A stretch of DNA of 64,000 nt from Nonomuraea wenchangensis (GTDB lineage: Bacteria; Actinomycetota; Actinomycetes; Streptosporangiales; Streptosporangiaceae). The translations under genes and the position numbers were made by a program. Location: positions 558,001 to 622,000 of the forward strand of contig NZ_FOHX01000005.1 of NCBI RefSeq assembly GCF_900111685.1, in the 5' to 3' direction. The notes under the pieces are model-generated. The model did no database searches. It was not told where the DNA came from and saw nothing but the letters and a program-made list of their open reading frames with translations. Every line of letters begins with the position of its first letter. The stretch's first letter is position 1. Of this stretch, positions 22,916 to 30,744 are shown piece by piece.

Positions 22916-24187
22916 ATGCCCGAGACCCGGATGACCGCGGACGACGTGCTCCGCATCGCCGCCTACCAGGACCGGAGCCCGGCACTCGAGGCGATGGTCA
23001 TCGCCTACGCCTACCACCGGGTCGCGGGGGACCTTTCCGAATATCTCGGCCAGGCGTGCAACAACTGGTACTGCTACGCCACTTGGACCTCCAAGGCGGT
23101 GGGCGAGAGCCTCGACCTGACGCCCGACTCCCCGTTCATCGAGGACTTCGGGCGCCGCCTCCGGGTGCCACGCCGCCTGCGCCGCCTCTTCCGCGCCACG
23201 CTGCTCACCCTGCTCGGCCCCAGCTACCAGCTCGGCCTCGCGCTGGCCAACCGGGCGATCTTCCTGGAGACCGCCAGCCTCGCCGTCAACCTCTGGCGGA
23301 ACGACACCCCCGACGGGTTCCTCCGGGTCAGCCCCGAGTCCGACCTGACGCCGACGCCGCCGGAGTTCCTGGCCGGGCTGCTGGAGCCGGCCGACCCGCG
23401 CTACCTCCGCGACGCCGCCCAGCTCCTGCTGGAGGCCAGGGAGGCGAGCGACCCCGAGGTACGCGCGGAGCTGATGTTCGGCGCCAACGTCGCACTGTCG
23501 GCGTACGAGCAGAAACGCGCGCAGAGGGCCCTGGAGCTGGTGCTCTACCGGCCGGTCCGGTGGCTGACCCGGGGGTCGTGGCGCTCGCTGCGCGCGCTCG
23601 TGACCCGCCGCCCGTACGCCCCCTTCCCCCTCTACTCCGCCCGCCACGAGGACCAGCCCTGGCTGACCCGCAAGCTGGAGGAGCTGTGGGCGGGGCTCTA
23701 CACCCGCCACCTGTTCGCCGTGCGTACCCCGCTCAGCGACATCAGGGTGGGCCGCCCGCTCACCGCCCCCGACGGCGTCGACCTGGACCAGGCGTGGGCG
23801 CCGATCCAGGACGAGCGGGTGCGCAAGCTCGCCGAGGAGTTCATCACCGAGGACCGCGACGCGGCCACGGCCGGGGTGGCCAACTGGGTGTCCTACCCCG
23901 ACCGCATGCGCTTCATCGTCAGCTATTTCCGCGTCTACCAGACGGTGGCCGCTCTCTACGAGGTGCCCTTCGACCAGAAGCTCGCCGCCGGCCTCGCCGA
24001 GGAGATGCGGCTCGGCCTGGTGCCCGACGCGATCGGCGAGATGTTCGACCGCGACCCGAGCCTGCCGGGCATCCGGCGCAGGCTCTACCGCTATCCGTCC
24101 GAGAGCGACGCCGACGCCTTCGAGATGGCCCACTTCGACTTCGAGCCGTTCCTGGAGGCGATCCCGTTCGACCGGAGCGCCACGTAG
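22916..24187 (+). CDS. Uncharacterised 423-residue protein
   Basis: No family is recognised with confidence. It is largely helical, with a distinctive N-terminal block GQACNNWYCYATWTSKAVGESL (about 45-66), a hydrophobic amphipathic run LGLALANRAIFLETASLAVNLWRND (about 105-129) and a C-terminal block of aromatic/acidic residues (FEMAHFDFEPFLEAIPF). No signal peptide. Codon use is typical of the host. ATG 22916 follows GGGAGA, with an empty 180-bp leader upstream. It converges on the ECF sigma gene and lies beside the Crp/MpaB-like/cyclase genes. By length and helicity it could be another redox or haem protein, but that is a guess. Confidence 0.62.
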   Translation: MPETRMTADDVLRIAAYQDRSPALEAMVIAYAYHRVAGDLSEYLGQACNNWYCYATWTSKAVGESLDLTPDSPFIEDFGRRLRVPRRLRRLFRATLLTLLGPSYQLGLALANRAIFLETASLAVNLWRNDTPDGFLRVSPESDLTPTPPEFLAGLLEPADPRYLRDAAQLLLEAREASDPEVRAELMFGANVALSAYEQKRAQRALELVLYRPVRWLTRGSWRSLRALVTRRPYAPFPLYSARHEDQPWLTRKLEELWAGLYTRHLFAVRTPLSDIRVGRPLTAPDGVDLDQAWAPIQDERVRKLAEEFITEDRDAATAGVANWVSYPDRMRFIVSYFRVYQTVAALYEVPFDQKLAAGLAEEMRLGLVPDAIGEMFDRDPSLPGIRRRLYRYPSESDADAFEMAHFDFEPFLEAIPFDRSAT

Positions 24188-24204
24188 ATGAGCGGCCGGA
24201 TGGA

Positions 24205-24777
24205 TCAATCGAGGAAGTCCCTGGTGATCTCGCGGGCCTGGAGCATCCCGCGCAGCTTCGCGAAACAGCGGGCACGGGTGGGCCCGATGCTCCCGACCGG
24301 CCTGCCCAGCCTGCGCGCCACGTCCACGTAATGCGGCTCGGAGGTCTCCGTGAGCGCCCTGAACAGCACCCGCTGCGCGTCCGGCAGCCCCTCGACCAGC
24401 TCTTCGAGGGTCCCGGCGAGCCAGATCCTGGCCAGTTCCCTGTCGACGTCGTCGGTGCTGCCGAGCGTGTCGAGGTCGGGGGTGCAGATCTCGCGCGTCC
24501 TCTTCGTCAGCTTGAGGCACTCGCGGAAGGCGATCGTGGCCAGCCAGCCGGCCATGCGCTGGCCGTCGGCGACGCTCTTCAGGTTCTGCCAGGCCAGCAG
24601 CCAGGTGGTCTGCAGCACGTCCTGGGCGTCCTCGTGGCCGAGCCTGAACCGGCGGATGCGCGCCTTGAGCATCGGGGTGAACTCCTCGACCAGCCGCTCC
24701 CAGGCGTCGGCGTCGCCCTGCTGCGCGGCGGTCACCAGAGCGCCCGTGTCGAGGCGGTCGACGGTCTCCAACTGCAT
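24205..24777 (-). CDS. ECF-type RNA polymerase sigma factor
   Basis: A 190-residue group IV sigma factor. Region 2 is DAWERLVEEFTPMLKARIRRFRLGHEDAQDVLQTTWLLAWQNL with a core-binding acidic patch. Region 4 is GLPDAQRVLFRAL ... YVDVARRLGRPVGSIGPTRARCFAKLR, with the expected helix-turn-helix. ATG 24777 follows GAGGAG. No anti-sigma factor gene is next to it. It is divergent from the Crp/Fnr gene at 24966, with a Crp-type palindrome between them (24883-24898), so cyclic-nucleotide control of the sigma factor is plausible. Confidence 0.9.
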   Translation of the reverse strand: MQLETVDRLDTGALVTAAQQGDADAWERLVEEFTPMLKARIRRFRLGHEDAQDVLQTTWLLAWQNLKSVADGQRMAGWLATIAFRECLKLTKRTREICTPDLDTLGSTDDVDRELARIWLAGTLEELVEGLPDAQRVLFRALTETSEPHYVDVARRLGRPVGSIGPTRARCFAKLRGMLQAREITRDFLD

Positions 24778-24882
24778 GTTCCACTCCTCGCCGGTACGGC
24801 TACTCGGGGGGCCACTTCCGACCGGCCCTCCAACGGTCCGCCGGACGATCCGCGACGTCTGTCGCGTCCGTGACAGTACGGA

Positions 24883-24898
24883 TGTGTTCCTCGTCACA
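24883..24898. promoter_or_regulatory. Crp-type operator between the sigma factor and crp genes
   Basis: TGTGTTCCTCGTCACA reads as TGTG-N8-CACA, a near-exact Crp box. It also fits the GTG-N6-GNCAC pattern I recall for the Streptomyces Crp regulon. It lies 68 bp before the crp-like start and 106 bp before the sigma factor start, so one dimer could act on both promoters. Confidence 0.66.
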
Positions 24899-24965
24899 TT
24901 CGAGACGTGGAAGAGATCGCTTACCGGTTACTGCCGGGCCGCCGATTGCGGCCTAGAGTTCTGGC

Positions 24966-25676
24966 ATGAACGGGTTCAGCGGGCCCCCGCAGGACGGTCA
25001 GCAGCTCGCCGCCGCGCTGGCGGAGATCCCGTTGTTCCGCGTACTCGGAGAGGACGGCGTCAGGAGCGCGCTGCGGGCCGGACTGGCCCGCCGCTACCGG
25101 TCGGGCCAGATCATCTTCCACCAGGGGGACCCGGGGGAGTCCCTCTACGCGATGCTGGACGGCCTGGTCAAGGTGGTGTTCACCACCGAGCACGGCGACG
25201 AGATCGTGCTCAACATGCTGAGCAGGGGCGACACCTTCGGCGAGATGGCGCTGCTCGACGGCTCGCCGCGCTCGGCGTCGATCGTCACCGTGCGCCCCTC
25301 GTGGGTGTTCGCGCTGCCCAGGGCGCGGCTGCTGGAGCTGATGCGCGAGCATCCCGCGCTGGCGGACGAGTTCCTGCACCTGCTGGGGCACCTCGTGCGC
25401 CGGCTCACCGGGCAGGCGGCCGACCTGGCCTTCCTCGACCTCGGCGGCCGGCTGGCCAAGCTCCTGCTGGAGCTCGCCGGCAAGCACGGCAGGGCGGACG
25501 CCGTGGTGGACCTGCCCGGCCTGACGCAGTCGGACCTGGCCGCGCTCATCGGCGCGACCCGGCCGGCGGTCAACCGGGCGCTGCAGTCGCTCGTGTCACG
25601 GGGGCTCATCGCCATCGAGGGCCGCACGATCACGCTGCTGGACGTCGCCGCACTGCGCAGGCGGGGCGGCCTCTGA
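24966..25676 (+). CDS. Crp/Fnr family transcriptional regulator
   Basis: A 236-residue regulator. The cyclic-nucleotide-binding domain (about 20-135) has the phosphate cassette FGEMALLDGSPRSAS at 91-105, with Glu93 and Arg102 in place, so it can plausibly bind cAMP or cGMP. A dimer helix follows, then the HTH LTQSDLAALIGATRPAVNRALQSL. No Fnr-type cysteine cluster is present. TAGAGT (24954-24959) ends six bases before the ATG, indicating a leaderless start. It is followed at 22 bp by the MpaB-like gene and then a cyclase gene. Confidence 0.92.
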   Translation: MNGFSGPPQDGQQLAAALAEIPLFRVLGEDGVRSALRAGLARRYRSGQIIFHQGDPGESLYAMLDGLVKVVFTTEHGDEIVLNMLSRGDTFGEMALLDGSPRSASIVTVRPSWVFALPRARLLELMREHPALADEFLHLLGHLVRRLTGQAADLAFLDLGGRLAKLLLELAGKHGRADAVVDLPGLTQSDLAALIGATRPAVNRALQSLVSRGLIAIEGRTITLLDVAALRRRGGL

Positions 25677-25698
25677 CCGAATCTGGAGTACGGGGACA

Positions 25699-27018
25699 AT
25701 GAACCGACACGAGGATGCCCACGAGCGCTGGCCGGAGGAGAGGTTCCGGCACCTGAGGCAGATGGCCGACCCCGAGATGGACGAGGTCGTCGCCCGCCAC
25801 CTCAAGGAGCGCGACGACGGCCTCGGCCCGCTGGACCTGGTGAAGGCCGTGGTCAAGGAGCTGGGGGAGGCCAAGAAGGAGGCCAGGGAGCCCTCGGGAC
25901 GGCCGCCCGCCTCCGAGATCTTCGACGCCCTCGACTTCGCCGCCGACCTGCCCGAATGGGGCCGCGACGCCGAGCTGCTGGCCAAGGGCCAGGCGGTGTT
26001 CGCCGACTACGGGCTCTACCAGTCGGCCGCGCTGTTCTGCAAGTGCCTGCCGATGGCGTACGTCGAGGTCTCCAGCGCCCGCGTGCTGGCCGGGGTCTCG
26101 CAGCTCGCCACGCACGGCCTCACCCGCCGCGTCGCCGAGACCGGGCAGATGCTGGTGGACGTCATGGGGCTCAAGGCCACGAACAGCCTGCTGCCCGGCG
26201 GCCCCGGCCACACGACGGCGTTCGGGCTGCGCATCCTGCACTCGTTCGTACGCGCCCTGGTCGACGAGCGCTACGGTGACCACTGGGACACCGAGCGGTT
26301 CGGCCCGCCGGTCAACCAGGAGCTGCTGCTGGCCACCCTGTTCGACTTCACCGTCGTCACCTGGGAGGCGCTGGAGGCGATGGGCGTCACGCTGACCGAC
26401 GAGCAGCGCGAGGCCCACCTCTACACGTGGAGCGTCTTCGGCCACCTCATGGGCGTGGAGGCGTGCCGCGACCGGCCGCTCACCCTCGACGACGTCACCC
26501 CGGTGAGCGAGCGCATGGGCCGCCTGTACGAGTCCAGCCCCGAGGGCCGGCTGCTCATGTCCATGCTGCTGGCCGAGATGGAGGAGTTCATGCACCTCGG
26601 CTGGCGCAAGCTGCCGCGCAGCCTGGTGCACTGGGTCTTCCGCGACGCCCGTCACGGCGCCGACCGGGTGCCCGAGCTGCTGGAGGTGCCGCCGCCCGCG
26701 TGGTGGTTCACCGCGCTGTTCGCCCTGGCCAAGGCGGCGCACCGGCGGCCGTGGCTGGGCCGCGCGGTCGACGGCGTGGTGCGCGGGCTGGTGCGCAGGG
26801 TGGGCCGGCATCTCGTGGTCGCCCTGGTCGACCGCCACTCCGACGGCCAGGCCGCCTTCCGTATCCCGCCCGAGCTGGCCGGCGCCTGGCGGATCAGGCA
26901 GTCGAAGGCCGCGGTCAAATCACGTGAGATCCGGCGCATCGTCCGCAAGAATGTCCGCAAGAGTGTGCGCAAGACCGAACGAGCGCCCGCGCAGGGGCGA
27001 AAGGGGCTGCGCGCGTGA
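25699..27018 (+). CDS. MpaB/latex-clearing-protein (DUF2236) family oxygenase-like protein
   Basis: A 439-residue helical protein. The family pattern is visible: HTTAFGLRILHSFVRAL (the HxxVR block), FGPPVNQELLLATLFDFTVVTWEALEAMG and AHLYTWSVFGHLMGVE. Members include haem b oxygenases such as rubber-cleaving Lcp and the fungal MpaB that cleaves a prenyl chain. The haem-ligand His is probably in the HSFVR block. The C-terminus is strongly basic (KSREIRRIVRKNVRKSVRK). The stop overlaps the cyclase gene start (GTGA), so both are translationally coupled. The substrate is unknown. Confidence 0.77.
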   Translation: MNRHEDAHERWPEERFRHLRQMADPEMDEVVARHLKERDDGLGPLDLVKAVVKELGEAKKEAREPSGRPPASEIFDALDFAADLPEWGRDAELLAKGQAVFADYGLYQSAALFCKCLPMAYVEVSSARVLAGVSQLATHGLTRRVAETGQMLVDVMGLKATNSLLPGGPGHTTAFGLRILHSFVRALVDERYGDHWDTERFGPPVNQELLLATLFDFTVVTWEALEAMGVTLTDEQREAHLYTWSVFGHLMGVEACRDRPLTLDDVTPVSERMGRLYESSPEGRLLMSMLLAEMEEFMHLGWRKLPRSLVHWVFRDARHGADRVPELLEVPPPAWWFTALFALAKAAHRRPWLGRAVDGVVRGLVRRVGRHLVVALVDRHSDGQAAFRIPPELAGAWRIRQSKAAVKSREIRRIVRKNVRKSVRKTERAPAQGRKGLRA

Positions 27019-30000
27019 GCGTCCCGCACGAACCAGGCACCCTCACCACGGCGACGATCCTGTTCACCGACGTGGTGAGCTCGACCGCGCTGCGGATCAG
27101 GCTGGGCGAGGAACGCGCCAACGACGTCTTCCGCCGCCTGCGCCAGCTCCTCCGCTCGGTGGCGCAGGCCAACGGCGCCACCTTCACCAAGAGCCTCGGC
27201 GACGGGCTCATGGCCGTCTTCGGGTCGGCGACCGCCGGCCTCGACGCGATCATCGCCGTCGAGCAGGCGGTCGCCGACGAGAACGAGCGCGCCCTGGAGA
27301 AGATCTCCATCAAGGCGGCGCTCGCCGCGGGCGACGTCTGCTGGGGCCACGACGACGTGTCCGGGCTGCCCACGGTGGAGGCGGCCCGGCTGGTCGCGAT
27401 CGCCGAAGGCGGGCAGGTGCTCTGCACCGACCTGGTGCGGCGCCTGGCCCAGGGCCGCAGCCGGCACGAGTTCAAGGACCTCGGCCGGATGTCCGGCAAG
27501 GGCCTGCGCGAGCCGATGCACACCTACGAGCTGCACTGGCAGAACGCCGACCACCACCAGAGCGGCGCGCTGCCGACCTGGCTGGCCGGCGAGCGGGAGC
27601 TGACCTTCGTCGGCCGCGGCGAGGAGCTGCGGGCGCTGGAGTCCGAGCTCGCGGCGGCCGAGTTCGGCAGCGGGCTGGTGATCCTGCAGGGCGAGCCGGG
27701 GGTGGGCAAGACCCGGCTCGCGTCGATGGCGGCCAGGCAGGCGCTCAAACGGCAGTTCACCGTGCTGGCCGGGCGGTGCACCGATCCGGCGCGGCAGGCG
27801 TACGAGCCGATCGCCGGAGCCGTCGAGCGGCTGGCCCGCACCTCGCCCGCGCTGCTGCTGCGGGCCGGGATCGACCAGCAGTGCGGCCAGCTCGTCCGGC
27901 TGGCGCCGTCGCTCGCCGCGCCGCCGCTGTCGCTGGAGGTGCCGCCCGCCACCGAGCCGGTCTCCGAGCGCTACCACCTGATGGCCGCCGCGCGCACCCT
28001 CATCGAGCGGCTCACCACCGTGCGCCCGGTGCTGCTCGTCATCGACGACCTGCAGTGGGCGACGCTGGAGTCGCTGCAGATGCTCAACGCCCTCATGTAC
28101 GACGCCGACGCCATGCCGCTGCTCATCCTGGCCACCTCCCGGCCGGCGCCGGTCGAGACGGCCATGCCCGAGCTGCTCAAGCTGACCGCCGACGGCCACG
28201 TGCTGCAGGTCGCCTCGTTCGGCCTGGAGGAGGTCGCCGACGTGCTGGCCGAGGTGCGCCCCGGCGCCGACGCCGAGCTGCTGCACCGCGTCACCGGCGG
28301 CAACGCCTTCCTCGTCAGCGAGATGGCCCGCGAGCTGACCGCGGGCAAGGAGCTCGACGCGCTCGGCGTGCCCGACTCCGTCACCCGCATGGTGCGGGCC
28401 CGCCTGGCGCAGCTCCACACCGACGCCCGCGACCTGGTCAGCGTGCTGGCCGTGGGCGAGCGCATGGAGTCGGCCGAGCTGCGCGCCGCCCTCGGCCTGG
28501 ACGAGGCCCGCTTCGTCGCCGCGGCCGAGGCGGCGCTGGGCGCGGGCCTGGTCGCCATGTCCGCGCGCGGCGCGTGCAGCTTCCCGCACGAGCTGACCAG
28601 GAACGCCCTCTACGCCACGCTCTCGCCGCCGCGGGCCGGGCTGCTGCACGGCAAGGTCGCCGACGCGCTGTGCCAGGCCGACCCGCGCGCCATGGAGACG
28701 CGCCCGTACGTCGTGGCGCGGCACCTGATGACCGCCGCCGAGCACGGCCGCGACCCGGCCCGGGTGAGCGCGGCGGCAGAGGCCGGGGTCCTCGCCGCCG
28801 GGCACGCGCTGAAGGGCCTCGCCCACCGCGAGGCCGTCACCTGGTACCGCCGGGTGCTCGACCTGCTCGACGACACCCCCGGCACGCCCCCGGAGCGCCG
28901 CGCCGAGCTGCTGGTCGACTGCGGGCGGGCGATGTGGCTGGCCGGGCACCCGGAGGCGAGGGCCACCCTCGGCCAGGCCGCCGACCTCGCGCTGGAGAGC
29001 GGCCGCGGCGACCTCGTCGTCACCGCCGCGCTCGGCGGCGTCGCCTTCTCCGGCATCAACGCCGCCCTCGACCGGCAGCGCATCGCGCTGCTGGAGGAGG
29101 CGCGCAGGCAGGTCGACTCGACCGACGTCAGCACCCGCGCGCTGCTGGCCGCCAACCTGGCCGCCGAGCTGATCTGGGCCCCCGACGGGGAGCGGCGCTT
29201 CGCGCTCAGCGACGAGGCGGTGGCGCTGGCCCGCAAGTCGGGCGACCCGCGCACCCTCGCGCTGGTGCTGGGCCTGCGCAGCCTCACCATCATCCCGGCC
29301 GACCCGCTGCACCAGCGCCACCGCGACGGCGACGAGATGCTGGAGGCGGCCCGCCGCACCGGCGACGACCTCGCGCTGTTCCACGCCTACGTCCAGCGCA
29401 CCCCGCCGGTCCTCGACAGCGGCGACGCCGCCCGCGCCGCCACCCTGCTCGACCGGGCCGACGAGCTGGCCCACCGGCTGGCGCAGCCGCACCTGCACTG
29501 GCTGGTCGGCTACTCCCGGGCCGGGCTGACCCTCATGCAGGGCGACCTGGCGCAGGCCGAGTCCGAGGCCGAGGCGGCGCTGCGGCTCGGCTCGCAGATC
29601 GGCCGCCGCCTGGAGGCCGTGGCCATCTACTCCGAGCAGATCGCCGAGATCCGGCGGCTCCAGGGCCGGCTGTGGGAGCTGCGCGACCGGCTGCGCCGCG
29701 CCGCGCAGGCGCCCCGCGCGGACCCCGTGCACGCGGTGCTGCGCTACCTGAGCGAGCTGGACGACGAGGAGGCCGGCCCGCTGCTGGAGCGCATCCTCGC
29801 CGACGGGGGCGCGGTCCCGCCACGCAACATGGCGCACCGCCCCGCGCTCGACAACCTGACCGTGGCCGCCGGCCGGCTCGGCCGTCCCGACCTGGCCGCG
29901 CGGCTCCACGACGCGCTGGCCGGCGAGGGCGACACGTTCGGGCACTCGACGGTGGCCCACCACTGCGGCCACCACTACCTGGCCCACCTGTGCGTCATCA

Positions 30001-30218
30001 TGGGCGAGCCTCGGCGCGCGGCCGAGCACTTCGAGGCCGCCGCCGAGGTGCACGAGCGGCGTGAGGTGCCCCTCATGCTCGCCGAGTCGCTGCTGGACTG
30101 GGCCGACCTGCTGGACGGCGGCCAGGTGAGCGGGCCCAAACCGGCCGACCTGCGCCGGTGGTGCTCCTCCTTGCTGGCCGGCCGGGGCGCGCTGCTCCTG
30201 GACCGCCGTCTTCGCTGA
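27015..30218 (+). CDS. Class III nucleotidyl cyclase / AAA-ATPase / TPR-like fusion protein
   Basis: A 1067-residue cytosolic signalling protein. The cyclase homology domain (about 10-170) has Asp19 in LFTDVVSSTAL, Lys59 and Asp63 in TKSLGDGLMAVF, and Arg125 in EAARL. The usual transition-state Asn is Val121, so activity may be weak or lost. The ATPase (about 190-480) has Walker A GEPGVGKT and Walker B VLLVIDDLQW. The remaining 550 residues are helical-repeat (TPR-like) with many Ala/Leu/Arg pairs. This architecture is common in actinobacteria. Here it is coupled to the MpaB-like gene downstream of crp, suggesting a local second-messenger loop. Confidence 0.88.
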   Translation: MSVPHEPGTLTTATILFTDVVSSTALRIRLGEERANDVFRRLRQLLRSVAQANGATFTKSLGDGLMAVFGSATAGLDAIIAVEQAVADENERALEKISIKAALAAGDVCWGHDDVSGLPTVEAARLVAIAEGGQVLCTDLVRRLAQGRSRHEFKDLGRMSGKGLREPMHTYELHWQNADHHQSGALPTWLAGERELTFVGRGEELRALESELAAAEFGSGLVILQGEPGVGKTRLASMAARQALKRQFTVLAGRCTDPARQAYEPIAGAVERLARTSPALLLRAGIDQQCGQLVRLAPSLAAPPLSLEVPPATEPVSERYHLMAAARTLIERLTTVRPVLLVIDDLQWATLESLQMLNALMYDADAMPLLILATSRPAPVETAMPELLKLTADGHVLQVASFGLEEVADVLAEVRPGADAELLHRVTGGNAFLVSEMARELTAGKELDALGVPDSVTRMVRARLAQLHTDARDLVSVLAVGERMESAELRAALGLDEARFVAAAEAALGAGLVAMSARGACSFPHELTRNALYATLSPPRAGLLHGKVADALCQADPRAMETRPYVVARHLMTAAEHGRDPARVSAAAEAGVLAAGHALKGLAHREAVTWYRRVLDLLDDTPGTPPERRAELLVDCGRAMWLAGHPEARATLGQAADLALESGRGDLVVTAALGGVAFSGINAALDRQRIALLEEARRQVDSTDVSTRALLAANLAAELIWAPDGERRFALSDEAVALARKSGDPRTLALVLGLRSLTIIPADPLHQRHRDGDEMLEAARRTGDDLALFHAYVQRTPPVLDSGDAARAATLLDRADELAHRLAQPHLHWLVGYSRAGLTLMQGDLAQAESEAEAALRLGSQIGRRLEAVAIYSEQIAEIRRLQGRLWELRDRLRRAAQAPRADPVHAVLRYLSELDDEEAGPLLERILADGGAVPPRNMAHRPALDNLTVAAGRLGRPDLAARLHDALAGEGDTFGHSTVAHHCGHHYLAHLCVIMGEPRRAAEHFEAAAEVHERREVPLMLAESLLDWADLLDGGQVSGPKPADLRRWCSSLLAGRGALLLDRRLR

Positions 30219-30226
30219 CTCCGCCG

Positions 30227-30646
30227 TCACTCCTTCACCAGGATCTTGCTGAGCACCACGAAGCCGCCGAGCGCCCCCGCGGTGCCGGCGGCGGTCATGG
30301 TGGTGAGGTTGACCACGAGGTCATAGGTGCCGGGGGCGAGCTGGCCGCGCATCGGGATCGAGGCGGTATATCGGCCCGATCCCGGGGTGAACGTCAACTC
30401 CACGGGAGGCGAAGGATGTCGGCTCTCGCCACCGCCCAATAAGTCGGCGATGATCTCCAGCTGCCATCGGCCCTGCAACCAGTCGATGAGCTCACCGGAC
30501 ACCTCCCAGCTCACGTCCACGGTCCATCCCTCGCCGCGCCTGACGACGGTCGTGGGCTGCGCGCCCGGATCGACAACCTGGCCGTGAAGGGCGCCGGCCA
30601 GCTGCTCGGCCGGCACTTTCATCACTTGGAACTCTCCGGTTGCCAT
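30227..30646 (-). CDS. Hypothetical protein, beta-rich, 139 residues
   Basis: A small soluble protein with no signal peptide. Alternating strands (WTVDVSWEVSGELIDWLQGRWQLEIIADLLGG; VELTFTPGSGRYTASIPM; APGTYDLVVNLTTM) suggest an immunoglobulin-like or C2-like sandwich. The C-terminal hydrophobic stretch GTAGALGGFVVLSKILV may be a final strand or a weak membrane segment. ATG 30646 has AGGAG six bases upstream, so the start is firm. No family is recognised. It converges on the cyclase gene with an 8-bp gap. Confidence 0.68.
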   Translation of the reverse strand: MATGEFQVMKVPAEQLAGALHGQVVDPGAQPTTVVRRGEGWTVDVSWEVSGELIDWLQGRWQLEIIADLLGGGESRHPSPPVELTFTPGSGRYTASIPMRGQLAPGTYDLVVNLTTMTAAGTAGALGGFVVLSKILVKE

Positions 30647-30744
30647 CTGCTCTCCTCTCCGGGTGAGGACCAGGTCCCCGTGTGAAGGAGCAGAGCGGCG
30701 GCACCGCCGCCCAGATACGCGTGCTTTTCCGGCCGCCGCGGCGG

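Noticed and set aside
26652..30230. A 1192-codon open frame antisense to the cyclase fusion
   Set aside because: It lies entirely opposite genes with clear domains (cyclase, Walker motifs, MpaB-like). Its translation is Ala/Gly/Arg/His-rich low complexity, as expected for a shadow frame in GC-rich DNA.
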